Part shown: in pieces, positions 43,397-51,677 of the stretch
Layout of the letters: every line of letters begins with the position of its first letter
Numbering within the stretch: position 1 is the first letter of the stretch
From: Tolypothrix campylonemoides VB511288
Lineage (GTDB): Bacteria > Cyanobacteriota > Cyanobacteriia > Cyanobacteriales > Nostocaceae
Direction of reading: 5' to 3'
Length of the DNA: 64,000 nucleotides
Assembly (NCBI GenBank): GCA_000828075.3
Contig: JXCB02000001.1
Location: forward strand, 1,639,840 to 1,703,839
The notes under the pieces: generated by a model
Told to the model about the DNA's origin: nothing
The model's input: only the letters and a program-made list of their open reading frames with translations
Databases searched by the model: none
Made by a program: the position numbers and the translations under genes

Positions 43397-43990
43397 CTAT
43401 ATCCCCCAACCACTACTCAAATGCACCAACAACTTTGCCAAAGCCTGCACCATTGGGCGACTGGAAGCATCCTCTCCTCGCTCAAGGTAGTGAACGCTAC
43501 CCTTAAGGATGGTAGATTCTGACTCTATGCAGTCAGCAACACCTTCATAATCACTATAAATAATGGCAATAATCTTCAAATTTAACTTTGAGCAAAATTC
43601 TTGCCATTCAGGAACTTTATTCATGTTATTACTCAGTATAACCGCGTGAGTAGCGTGTTGCATAATTAACTGATTTTTTTCATCTATTTTTCCACCCACA
43701 TCAACCAAAACTAAAGGTTCACTGCAATCTCTAACCCATTGCGCTCTTGATGCTGCAAACTCTAGCGTGAAATTTGTCTTATAAGCAGTCTTGTACTGTG
43801 TAGCTTCTTCAACGTTACGTTGGTATGTATCAGAAAACCAACTTCCTTCACCATCTGGATTTGCTGTAATTACATAAGGATACGGTGCGCCGGGAATGCG
43901 GCGAATCGCTTGCTTCAAACCTTCTCTCAAGCAAGACTTACCCGAATGCGGTGGTCCACAAAGCACAACTTTCACTGATTGCTTTCCCAT
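43397..43990 (-). CDS. P-loop protein partnered with Csx3
   Basis: A 197-aa protein with Walker A GPPHSGKSCL and a central VLVDVGGKIDEKNQ (Walker-B/GTPase-like Asp), then LVHLSSGW at the end. In some cyanobacteria Csx3 is fused to such an AAA/P-loop domain; here the two genes are separate and adjacent (8 bp apart), Csx3 first. It may modulate cOA signalling or act as a nucleotide-dependent switch. ATG 43990 is preferred over an upstream TTG. Confidence 0.75.
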   Translation of the reverse strand: MGKQSVKVVLCGPPHSGKSCLREGLKQAIRRIPGAPYPYVITANPDGEGSWFSDTYQRNVEEATQYKTAYKTNFTLEFAASRAQWVRDCSEPLVLVDVGGKIDEKNQLIMQHATHAVILSNNMNKVPEWQEFCSKLNLKIIAIIYSDYEGVADCIESESTILKGSVHYLERGEDASSRPMVQALAKLLVHLSSGWGI

Positions 43991-43998
43991 ATACCACC

Positions 43999-44304
43999 TC
44001 AATCAATCAAGTCGCCCAATTTGTATACTGGATTGTGTGTAACCGAGATGACATACTTCCCCAATTTGGGGTCAAAAACTCCAATCGCTCCATATAGATG
44101 AGCTACTTTATGTACTAACACGCAGGCTACAGGTAAAGATGCTGGTCCGTTGATTTTCAGTAAGGGACCTCCTTTAAGTTCTCCTGTTGCTGTCATCTGT
44201 TCCAAACGTGCAGCAGCATCGCGGACAATTTGGTTATTTTGGGCTGGTTCTCCAAAACCAACTTTCAAAACTTCTCCATCTAACTCGATTGTGTAGGTTG
44301 TCAT
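43999..44304 (-). CDS. csx3: Csx3 (Crn3-type ring nuclease)
   Basis: A 101-aa CARF-like ring-nuclease that degrades cyclic tetra-adenylate and resets type III signalling. Characteristic sequence: LLKINGPASLPVACVLVHKV, AHLYGAIGVFDPKLGKYVIS and VTHNPVYKLGDLID; conserved His and Asp residues near AHLYG and VFDPK are the metal/catalytic residues of the family. It is the first gene of the accessory group. Confidence 0.9.
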   Translation of the reverse strand: MTTYTIELDGEVLKVGFGEPAQNNQIVRDAAARLEQMTATGELKGGPLLKINGPASLPVACVLVHKVAHLYGAIGVFDPKLGKYVISVTHNPVYKLGDLID

Positions 44305-44646
44305 TATTTCTACTACGTTTTGCGAATACATCTATCTTACACATGACTGGAAAAGGCGTCTTCCAGATAGCATTAAGCTAAAGTTATAGCAGTTCTCGTG
44401 TAAAGGGGATTGGGGATTAGGGATTGGGGATTGGGGATTGGTTTCTTCCCCAGTCCCCAGTACCCAGTCGCCAGTCCCCCAACAACCGTCGCCAGTACCC
44501 AACTTTCCTAGCGGCGTTCCTCCCCAAGGGATGCGCGAATCTGGTTGGGGACTCCGAGGCGCGACCCGTTGAATCAAATACAAACCTCACCCCTTTCCTT
44601 TATAAGGAGAGGGGATGGGGGTGAGGTCAAGTCATAATGAGTAGTT
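44305..44646. repeat. Divergent promoter region with GGGATTG tandem repeats
   Basis: The gap between divergent csx3 and WYL genes holds heptamer repeats of the GGGGATT type (44405-44441), a mirrored CCCAGTCCCCAG-type stretch (about 44450-44480), and the CACCCC-hairpin repeat (about 44584-44627: CCTCACCCCTTTCCTTTATA then AAGGAGAGGGGATGGGGGTG). The 7-mers are short tandemly repeated repetitive sequences known from heterocystous cyanobacteria. Promoters for both transcripts should be here. Confidence 0.65.
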
Positions 44647-45972
44647 ATGCTAATTTTTAGCGATCGCCCCCACATCCCTTTATTGCAATGGCTAGCCCGA
44701 GGTTCTCTCAAGCAGAACCTGCACAGATCAATTCGTCTATGGGCGTGGCTATGCTACTTATACAGGGATGATTGCTGGAACTTAAGCGAACCCTTTTCCT
44801 TTGTGGATTTGCGGAAAACCTTTTTTACCTTCACTCACCCCAAGGAGGATGCAATTCCCGATTTACACGACCCCAATTGTATATGTAGCAAAACCATAGC
44901 TGAGTGGATTTTTGCTGCTAAAACAGGAGTGTCAGAAACAGAATGGCGAAGCATACTGAAATCTCATGATGATATACCCGACGCAACCTTGGATGAACTT
45001 TTGCAACGACGATTGTTTGCTGTTACCAGGCGATCGCTATCTGGTGATTTGCAAATCTTAACTGAACTTGGATGGCTCAAACGTAGTGGACAAAAATACT
45101 ATCGAGTTTCTCAGTTTCCTGAGCGACCAATTGACACAAATATAGAAGATACTACCAGAATCAGTACCTACAACTTCAACTTCCTGCATCCAGACTTGGC
45201 AAATATTGCTCAGAATCTTTCGCAGCAAGTAGGGGAACAGCGGTTTAACTTGCACGTTGATTACGTCATTCCCAAAAGCACACTAGATATAGTAGATGAT
45301 TGGCAATACCAATTAAGACATCTGTGGGAGCAAACACCCGTCCCCCCAGTTAAACTAACCTACAAAAGTGCCAGAGTTGGACAAAAAGTTCAATGTATAG
45401 TTTATCCTGTCTGCGTCTACTACGTTCAACGAGCAGTCTACCTGTGTGCTTTTGGTCAAACCCCCATCAACAAAGGGGAGTGGTACAACTACCGCCTAGA
45501 TCGCATCTCCCAAATGCTACCCCTAAATTGGAAAGACTCTAGTTTACCGCCAATTCTACGCAACCATTACCCGCATCATCTACCCAAACCCGATTACGTA
45601 GAAGAACAAATGGCTAAAGCTTGGGGCTTTGATTTTTACTTGCAACCCAAATTAATGTTACTGCGCTTTGACCGAGAATTTGACGATCGCTATATTCAAG
45701 GAACATTTCGTCATGAAACTTTTCAAAGAGTCACTTATCAGCAAGCAGAGAAATTAATTAAACAAAATACTCAAATGCAGAAGTTATTACAAATTCTCCA
45801 CTCTCGTTCTCCCGATGATGCTTACTATCAAGTCTACTACAGAGATGGGGATACAAATGTTGGTTTGCGACTACGCGCTTGGCGACCAAAAGGCGAAGTT
45901 TTGCTTCCTTGGGAACTGCGACAAAGCATTGCCAAAGAAGTGCAACAAGAATCCCAACTATATAATATATGA
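44647..45972 (+). CDS. WYL-domain CRISPR-associated regulator (TIGR03985-like)
   Basis: A 441-aa protein with an N-terminal helix-turn-helix-like part (LLQWLARGSLKQNLHRSIRL, LLQRRLFAVTRRSLSGDLQI, LTELGWLKRSGQKYYRVS) and a C-terminal WYL-type domain (VYPVCVYYVQRAVYLCAF, WYNYRLDRISQMLPLNW). WYL proteins bind single-stranded nucleic acid or nucleotides and control CRISPR or DNA-repair genes. It is transcribed away from the effector operon and overlaps the HD-protein gene. Confidence 0.85.
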   Translation: MLIFSDRPHIPLLQWLARGSLKQNLHRSIRLWAWLCYLYRDDCWNLSEPFSFVDLRKTFFTFTHPKEDAIPDLHDPNCICSKTIAEWIFAAKTGVSETEWRSILKSHDDIPDATLDELLQRRLFAVTRRSLSGDLQILTELGWLKRSGQKYYRVSQFPERPIDTNIEDTTRISTYNFNFLHPDLANIAQNLSQQVGEQRFNLHVDYVIPKSTLDIVDDWQYQLRHLWEQTPVPPVKLTYKSARVGQKVQCIVYPVCVYYVQRAVYLCAFGQTPINKGEWYNYRLDRISQMLPLNWKDSSLPPILRNHYPHHLPKPDYVEEQMAKAWGFDFYLQPKLMLLRFDREFDDRYIQGTFRHETFQRVTYQQAEKLIKQNTQMQKLLQILHSRSPDDAYYQVYYRDGDTNVGLRLRAWRPKGEVLLPWELRQSIAKEVQQESQLYNI

Positions 45973-46562
45973 TTTTAGATTTTCGATTAATGAATACAAC
46001 AAAATTGACAGAAAGATTTGAAGCAGCATTAATATATGCCACTCGCTTGCACGCAACCCAAACTCGCAAACTTGGCGACGTTCCTTACATTGCACACCTG
46101 TTAAGTGTGGCGGCTTTGGTACTCGAAGCAGGAGGAAATGAAGATGAGGCGATCGCCGCCCTTTTACATGATGCCGTAGAAGACCAAGGAGGCAAAACGA
46201 CTCGTGAGGAAATTCGCCAGCAATTTGGCGAACAAGTTGTGGAAATTGTCGATGGTTGCACAGAAACAGACATCACACCCAAACCCCCTTGGCTAGAACG
46301 CAAAACCCGCTACATAGAACATCTGCGGTATGCTTCACCATCAGTGCGACGAGTGTCGCTTGCTGATAAACTTCACAATGCTCGTTCCTTACTAGCAGAA
46401 TGGCAACAACAAGGCGATGTTATCTGGAGTCAGTTTAAGGGTAGCAAGGAGGATACATTCTGGTTTTATCAGTCCTTGGTGCAGGTATTTCGGGAGACTG
46501 GTTCTGACTGGATGACAGAGGAATTGTCACGAGTTGTGTCTGAATTGTTTCAGCAAAGTTGA
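45969..46562 (+). CDS. Stand-alone HD-domain phosphohydrolase (SpoT/MESH1-like)
   Basis: A 197-aa HD-superfamily metal hydrolase. The motif residues are His28 (YATRLH), His43 (PYIAHLLSVA), His67-Asp68 (ALLHDAVED) with Glu71-Asp72, and the later Asp in SLADKLHNAR, which makes it most like the ppGpp hydrolase domain of RelA/SpoT. The ATG overlaps the stop of the WYL gene (ATGA), so translation is coupled. Its presence next to an HD-less Cas10 invites the idea that it supplies a nucleotide hydrolase function to the system (inference); it could also be a general small alarmone hydrolase. Confidence 0.85.
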   Translation: MILDFRLMNTTKLTERFEAALIYATRLHATQTRKLGDVPYIAHLLSVAALVLEAGGNEDEAIAALLHDAVEDQGGKTTREEIRQQFGEQVVEIVDGCTETDITPKPPWLERKTRYIEHLRYASPSVRRVSLADKLHNARSLLAEWQQQGDVIWSQFKGSKEDTFWFYQSLVQVFRETGSDWMTEELSRVVSELFQQS

Positions 46563-46606
46563 TAAGTAGTGGTTTGTTTCATTAGTTTTGATATGTCGTA
46601 GGGGTG

Positions 46607-46640
46607 AGATCCCCGACAACTTTTACGAAGTCGGGGATCT
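46607..46640. terminator. Perfect hairpin after the HD gene
   Basis: AGATCCCCGAC (46607-46617) and GTCGGGGATCT (46630-46640) pair perfectly around a 12-nt loop, 44 bp after the HD-protein stop. There is no long T-run, so it could be a factor-assisted terminator or a dispersed palindrome. Confidence 0.55.
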
Positions 46641-46730
46641 TGTAACCCATCAGAATTAATGCGATGAACCAGTAGTCACAACATGAGGTGAAGGTATGGA
46701 GCTATGCTGATATCCCTAAACGGGCGATTA

Positions 46731-46753
46731 TCACCGACCCTTTAGGGCGGTGA
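46731..46753. repeat. Bulged hairpin before the degenerate ORF
   Basis: TCACCGACCC-TTTA-GGGCGGTGA folds into a stem with a single A bulge. It precedes the small coupled frames and might be an attenuator or a leftover of a terminator. Confidence 0.4.
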
Positions 46754-46900
46754 GTATGTCAAGAACTGTACTACGCTCATGATAAGGCAGTAGAAAATAA
46801 CGATGATGAAGACGCTAGCTTATTAGTTAGTAGAGCAGATAGACTTTTTGAAGAAGCTGAAAACTTGAACCAAGTAATTTCAGAACTGGAGGAACAATGA
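46752..46900 (+). pseudogene. Small acidic frame without a start codon, coupled to next gene
   Basis: An open frame reads QELYYAHDKAVENNDDEDAS and ADRLFEEAENLNQVISELEE to a TGA at 46898-46900, overlapping the ATG of the next small gene. No ATG, GTG or TTG starts it; it is closed upstream by a stop near 46751. The composition and ATGA overlap suggest it was the first of a two-gene coiled-coil pair and lost its 5' end. Confidence 0.5.
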
Positions 46901-47088
46901 AGACAATCGAAGATTTAAGGACTCGTATTAAAGAACTCAGTAAACAAGCTGTGGAACTAAGACGAAAAGCATCTGAGGTTTATGAAATAAACAAGGAGCA
47001 AGCAAAGGATTTTAGGGAACAGGCAAGAGAAGCCCTGAAACGATGTGAAGTATTGAGACAAGAAATTAAACGTCAACAAGCAAGTTAA
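46897..47088 (+). CDS. Small coiled-coil protein of unknown function
   Basis: A 63-aa highly charged helix (TIEDLRTRIKELSKQAVELR, EQAKDFREQAREALKRCEVL) with regular Leu spacing. It starts on the stop codon of the preceding degenerate frame and ends just before a strong terminator and the CRISPR leader. Family not recognised; it may be a toxin-antitoxin-like or structural partner. Confidence 0.6.
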   Translation: MKTIEDLRTRIKELSKQAVELRRKASEVYEINKEQAKDFREQAREALKRCEVLRQEIKRQQAS

Positions 47089-47122
47089 AAACTGGCGCTT
47101 CCTTGAGAAGTGCCAGTTTTTA
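47086..47122 (+). terminator. Rho-independent terminator
   Basis: AAAACTGGCGCTT-CCTTGAG-AAGTGCCAGTTTTT: a long stem followed by T-rich sequence directly after the small coiled-coil gene. Confidence 0.85.
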
Positions 47123-47292
47123 ACTCGAAATATGGAATCCAACAAATAAATTATCCCCTAACAGTGGGGTGGGCATCTGGTTCTCCCAGTTTCTGTGGGG
47201 TGAGAGCCCATCCCACAAGAAAAAGTTGGATATTTTTTAATTTGGAAGCCTCTATGCTTCTTTTTTCTCTCTTCTATTTTCAGTCTTTCTAG
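47123..47292 (+). promoter_or_regulatory. CRISPR leader (predicted)
   Basis: AT-rich 170-bp region directly before the first repeat, with pyrimidine-rich TTCTTTTTTCTCTCTTCTAT next to the array and a hairpin-like TTTCTGTGGGG...CCCACAAGAAA near 47190-47224. The repeat end GATGAAATGAAAAC resembles the 8-nt crRNA handles of type III/I arrays when read on the plus strand, so the leader is placed on the left. Confidence 0.55.
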
Positions 47293-48401
47293 GTTTCCGT
47301 CCCCTTGCGGGGAGATGAAATGAAAACGTGAAGTTCTGTTTCCTGAGCAGCTCCCAGCCACAGAAAAAAGTTTCCGTCCCCTTGCGGGGAGATGAAATGA
47401 AAACCTTTTAAAGATTCTCTACCCCTTCCATAAGTGATAGTTTCCGTCCCCTTGCGGGGAGATGAAATGAAAACCAATATTAAGACAAAACGAGGAGGAA
47501 GCTAGAAAAAGGTTTCCGTCCCCTTGCGGGGAGATGAAATGAAAACTGTATGACTCCCTTCATCGAAGAAAGTGACCTACTTGGTTTCCGTCCCCTTGCG
47601 GGGAGATGAAATGAAAACCGGAAGAGCTTACCGTTCTCTAATTCTTCTATAAAGTTTCCGTCCCCTTGCGGGGAGATGAAATGAAAACCTCTACGTAGAG
47701 CTAGGTTGGGTACCTCCTCAAGCTGTTTCCGTCCCCTTGCGGGGAGATGAAATGAAAACCTTTCTGGAAAACTCCTATAAGGCCCACAACCCACGGTTTC
47801 CGTCCCCTTGCGGGGAGATGAAATGAAAACACAAACGTTCTAGGTAGATTAGTAGATTAGTCGCTTCGTTTCCGTCCCCTTGCGGGGAGATGAAATGAAA
47901 ACTGCTTATCCAAAAGTTTAGCATAGGTTGGATTGTGTTTCCGTCCCCTTGCGGGGAGATGAAATGAAAACTCTATGAGTTTAGTGTCGGGGAGTATAAC
48001 CCTGACAAGGGTTTCCGTCCCCTTGCGGGGAGATGAAATGAAAACTCTGTCACGGGCAACGTCGTCGGACGAACCTACAACGTTTCCGTCCCCTTGCGGG
48101 GAGATGAAATGAAAACGATTTCGCCTTGCAAGCCATCCTAGACCGGGTAGATATGGTTTCCGTCCCCTTGCGGGGAGATGAAATGAAAACGTCCAAGGAC
48201 TGAATTACAATCTACCGATTCTTGGTTTCCGTCCCCTTGCGGGGAGATGAAATGAAAACAACTATTGGTTTAATTGGACTTAGCTTTGCTGGAGCGTTTC
48301 CGTCCCCTTGCGGGGAGATGAAATGAAAACCTTACTATCGACAAAGATGGTAACAGCTCTTCTACTGTTTCCGTCCCCTTGCGGGGAGATGAAATGAAAA
48401 C
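47293..48401 (+). CRISPR. CRISPR array with 16 identical 35-bp repeats
   Basis: Repeats of 35 bp begin GTTTCCGTCCCCTTGCGGGG and end GATGAAATGAAAAC; the GTCCCC-TTGC-GGGG part is a hairpin. I count 16 copies starting at 47293, 47370, 47440, 47512, 47584, 47654, 47725, 47796, 47868, 47937, 48011, 48082, 48156, 48225, 48296 and 48367, all without visible mismatches. The 15 spacers are 34-42 bp long (first one 42). No cas1/cas2 or cas6 lies in the window, so crRNA processing and adaptation must come from elsewhere. The array most likely serves the type III-D complex, given proximity and repeat ending. Confidence 0.97.
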
Positions 48402-49149
48402 CCTACCTTCTAGAACCCTTACCAAAACTGGCTTTCAAACGACAATTTTGTGGGATATCACTTTTCCTATCAATTATTAGAAATGAGTGGCAATAACCAA
48501 CCAGGTCAACTGCCTCAAACGCTTACAGTGTAAGCTATTTGCGGGATACAACGAAATAATCAGGGTTTCAGCCCACGAGCGTATCCCACAAAATTTGTGC
48601 GCTGTATTCACTTTTCAAGGTTCTGAATGCATCAATAAACACACTCCTTAACAGTAAATCCTACCAGCTTGAATTGTCAAGTTCTTAGAGTCATGACAAT
48701 CATCGAGTATTTTAATTTTATAGTTCGCCAGCGCAAGCTTTGTTGTGTACACCACGCGTAGGGGCACAGAGTTTTGCTCATACGTGTCTAAGGCAAGAAC
48801 TTTGTAGTTACGCCATATCACGCCTTTATACTTGCTGACAATTCTCGTTCTACCCCACCCCGGTTTTGTCTAACGCCAAAACCTCCCCTCCCCTTAAGAG
48901 AATTCAAAATTCAAAATTATGAATTCAAAATGAAGAATCTTATTTTTGAACTTTGAATTTTGTTCGCGCAGCGTGCCCGAAGGGCATACTTTGAATTTGA
49001 GCGAAGGGGGTGGGGTCAAATCAACGTGGAATCAAGGCTTAAACGTTAAGTTGACACCAATGAGCAATGCTGTGCCGCAACGCACTACCTCCTGTATTGC
49101 ACTCAATTGAAATTCAACGAGAATTTGATATCACCTTCGTACTTTGCCC
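48402..49149. other. Intergenic region after the array
   Basis: No gene is supported. It contains the 13-bp inverted-repeat element at 48445-48594 (separate entry) and, at about 48895-49015, copies of the ATTCAAAATT motif and a GCGCAGCGTGCCCGAAGGGC scrap, as in other intergenic regions of this window. Confidence 0.5.
48445..48594. repeat. 150-bp element with perfect 13-bp inverted ends
   Basis: ATTTTGTGGGATA (48445-48457) and TATCCCACAAAAT (48582-48594) are exact reverse complements. The left end starts 44 bp after the last CRISPR repeat. Related TTGTGGGAT pieces occur in the leader region (CCCACAAGAAAA). It may be a MITE-like element. Confidence 0.5.
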
Positions 49150-50715
49150 CTAATTCAACCGTGAAATCAAGTGTTCGCCAACGCGCAACGCATTAGCCAT
49201 AATCGTCAGCGTTGGACTAACCGCAGCACTCGATGGGAAGAAACTACCATCCACAACGTAGAGATTATCTACATCATGGGTGCGACAATTAAGGTCGAGA
49301 ACAGATGTTGTCGGGTCTTCTCCAAAACGGAGAGTACCACACTGATGTGCCACCACTCGAATCGTCGTATTGCTATAAGGATAAATGCCCACCGGGTTGT
49401 TTGTATCTCTGTCTACTGCTTTGAGTACCTCTGTCCAATGATAAATCAGGCGGTCATGAGCCTCAAGATTATTCGGCGTGTAATCTAAATACAACTTAGA
49501 ACCGTCCACGCGCACTCTATTGTTGGGGTCGGGTAAATCTTCCGTCTGCAACCACCAACCAATTGTACGCGATGCCAACTGCCGCAGCCCAAGCCCTGGC
49601 ATGAATCTTGACAAAAGAGCCAACAACGGCGGTGCTTCAGTCAGAATCATCTCTTGAAGAAGATTACCGGTATTCTGGATATGACCCATCGGATATTCAA
49701 AATCCGAGTATCCCCAGTAAAAATCGTGGACGCAAATCGTCTTTTGGAACACAGTATGGTTAGGTTTAGGACTGAGTTGCACCACTGCTGTCATCAGGTG
49801 TTTCATGAAGTTGCGTCCCACCTGATCAGAACTATTAGCAAGTCCCGTGGGGTGCTGTTCATTTGGCGATCGCAGCAACAACGCCGCCGAGTTCACAGCA
49901 CCACACGCCAGCACAACAATATCACCAAAGAACAGATAAGAGTGTCCATTAATTTCCGCTTCGACGGCTTTGACCTCTCGACCAGACGGAGTAGTATGTA
50001 AACGTACAACTTTAGCATCTGTCTTTAGTGTGACATTGGGTAATTCCAGGGCTGGAACAATTCCTGTTACCTCAGCATCACCTTTGCCATCAATCTTACA
50101 GGGAAACCCATCACAAGTTTTACAACGGATACAAAAACTCTCATCGGCATCGCTTTCATTCAGCTTTAAGCCCAAAGGCAGATGTGATGGATGCAGCCCC
50201 TGCTTAGAGATAGCATCGCAAATTTGCTGCATTCGGGGTTCGTGGCTTACCGGAGGACAAGGGTAATCTTCGCCGCGAGGAGGTTCTGTTGGATCATCTC
50301 CTTGTTTACCGTGAACAGAGTAAAGCTTTTCTGCTTCTGTATAGTATGGTTCAAATTCCTGGTATTTGACACACCACTCTGGAGAGATACCATCTTGATG
50401 TTGAACCTTCTCAAAATCCTTTTCCCGCATCCGCAGCAAAGCGGCACCATAAACCTTAGTGTTACCACCAACCCAATAATTAGTTTGGGGACGAAAAGGC
50501 TCTCCTGAAATGTCGTACCATTGTTCCTGAGCGTTATACCGTCCTTTTCCAAACACCTCGACAGCATCCCAGTTTTCATTCTCTTTGGGCAAGAAATTTC
50601 CTCGTTCCAAGACGAGAATCTTCTTACCTGTAGGTGCAAGTTTGTGTAATAATGTACCTCCACCTGCACCTGTACCAACGATAATTAAGTCATAATGCTG
50701 GTCATCAATAATCAT
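49150..50715 (-). CDS. GMC-type FAD oxidoreductase
   Basis: A 521-aa flavoprotein. The FAD-binding GTGAGGGTLLHKLAPTGKKI is at the N-terminus, followed by LVLERGNF, PQTNYWVGGNTKVYGAALLR, and the C-terminal HQCGTLRFGEDPTTSVLD and LYVVDGSFFPSSAAVSPTLT signature with the catalytic His. A Cys-rich CIRCKTCDGFPCKIDGKGDA loop, common in cyanobacterial members, may bind metal. It follows the cox genes on the same strand (182 bp gap) and may be part of the same regulon. Substrate unknown. Confidence 0.9.
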   Translation of the reverse strand: MIIDDQHYDLIIVGTGAGGGTLLHKLAPTGKKILVLERGNFLPKENENWDAVEVFGKGRYNAQEQWYDISGEPFRPQTNYWVGGNTKVYGAALLRMREKDFEKVQHQDGISPEWCVKYQEFEPYYTEAEKLYSVHGKQGDDPTEPPRGEDYPCPPVSHEPRMQQICDAISKQGLHPSHLPLGLKLNESDADESFCIRCKTCDGFPCKIDGKGDAEVTGIVPALELPNVTLKTDAKVVRLHTTPSGREVKAVEAEINGHSYLFFGDIVVLACGAVNSAALLLRSPNEQHPTGLANSSDQVGRNFMKHLMTAVVQLSPKPNHTVFQKTICVHDFYWGYSDFEYPMGHIQNTGNLLQEMILTEAPPLLALLSRFMPGLGLRQLASRTIGWWLQTEDLPDPNNRVRVDGSKLYLDYTPNNLEAHDRLIYHWTEVLKAVDRDTNNPVGIYPYSNTTIRVVAHQCGTLRFGEDPTTSVLDLNCRTHDVDNLYVVDGSFFPSSAAVSPTLTIMANALRVGEHLISRLN

Positions 50716-50897
50716 AGATATTCTCCTCTCTTAAGGGTGTAGGGAAACAAGTAAAAAGGCAAAAGTAAAAAGTAAAAAGAGAATCCATTTCTTTTAACTT
50801 TAGGACTTACGCAAAAACTCTCTCAAACTCTTATTTCTTGGTGTCCTTTGCGTCCTTGGCGGTATGCGAAGACAGCGCACGCTACGCGAACGTTTCT
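50716..50897. other. Spacer between GMC and coxC genes
   Basis: The 182-bp stretch has GCAGTGAAAA-like and ACGCTACGCGAACG repeat scraps. No promoter is evident. Confidence 0.3.
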
Positions 50898-51500
50898 TCA
50901 TTGCCAGATGTAAATGAGAACAAACAAAATAATCCAGATCACATCAACAAAGTGCCAGAACAACGATGTTGCATTCACACCAAAATGACCTGAATCATAA
51001 TTACCAGGAATGAACGAGCGAGCAAAAATAATCAATTGCAATATAATGCCGCTGAGAACGTGTAAACCGTGGAAACCAGTTAGCAAATAGAACATTCCAC
51101 CGAAAACACCAGTGGTAAAGCCAAAAGCAAGGTTGTTCCATTCAATCGCCTGTCCAACTAGGAAGTAAGTTCCCATGGCGATCGTTGCTAGAAGAAACAG
51201 GCGAAATTTATTCAAGTCGTGGCGTGCTAGGGCGCGTTCTGCCAAGTAAATCACAAAGCTACTAGCAACAAGAACCACCGTGTTGATGCCAGGTTCTTTA
51301 ATTTCCAGCCCAGAAACACCAGGCGGTAACCAGTCAGGAGTCGTTGTCTTGTAGACAATATATCCCGCAAAAAAACTCAAGAAAATCACACTCTCAGAGA
51401 GCAAGAACACAACAAAGCCGAACATCTTGTTGCCTTCTTCGTCGTGGCTATGCTCATGCACAGATTGCTCTAACTGTTCTGCAATGATGGAACTGTCCAT
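50898..51500 (-). CDS. coxC: Heme-copper terminal oxidase subunit III
   Basis: Integral membrane subunit (200 aa) with five predicted helices. Start MDSSIIAEQLEQSVHEHSHD is followed by FGFVVFLLSESVIFLSFFAG, typical for CoxC, and GFHGLHVLSGIILQ, SLFWHFVDVIWIILFVLIYI at the end. ATG 51500 is preceded by GGAG and is preferred over a longer frame that crosses a repeat. It belongs to the coxBAC operon. Confidence 0.92.
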   Translation of the reverse strand: MDSSIIAEQLEQSVHEHSHDEEGNKMFGFVVFLLSESVIFLSFFAGYIVYKTTTPDWLPPGVSGLEIKEPGINTVVLVASSFVIYLAERALARHDLNKFRLFLLATIAMGTYFLVGQAIEWNNLAFGFTTGVFGGMFYLLTGFHGLHVLSGIILQLIIFARSFIPGNYDSGHFGVNATSLFWHFVDVIWIILFVLIYIWQ

Positions 51501-51568
51501 TGATCGAATTCTCCTATATCTGCTAATGAAGGGTGTAGAGGAATCTTGATGAATAATTACTTTCTGAG

Positions 51569-51616
51569 AACCCAACCCCCCTCCTCGCTTGCGGGGAGGG
51601 GCTGGGGGTGGGGTCT
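51569..51616. repeat. CACCCC-type hairpin repeat between coxC and coxA
   Basis: ACCCAACCCCCCTCCTCGC-TT-GCGGGGAGGGGCTGGGGGTGGGGT forms a long stem-loop like those at 9721, 26820 and 44584. It lies between coxC and coxA within the operon and might stabilise or attenuate the transcript. Confidence 0.6.
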
Positions 51617-51677
51617 TCGTCTTGTGGACAATGAGACGGACTTGATATATATGACTGCACCCAACACCCCACATCCT

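Noticed and set aside
44332..44583. Minus-strand frame upstream of csx3 (83 codons)
   Set aside because: It translates GGGATTG-type tandem repeats (NPQSPIPNPQSP).
47158..47794. Minus-strand open frames rich in FHLPARGRK and FISPQGDGN
   Set aside because: They are translations of the CRISPR repeats and spacers, not genes.
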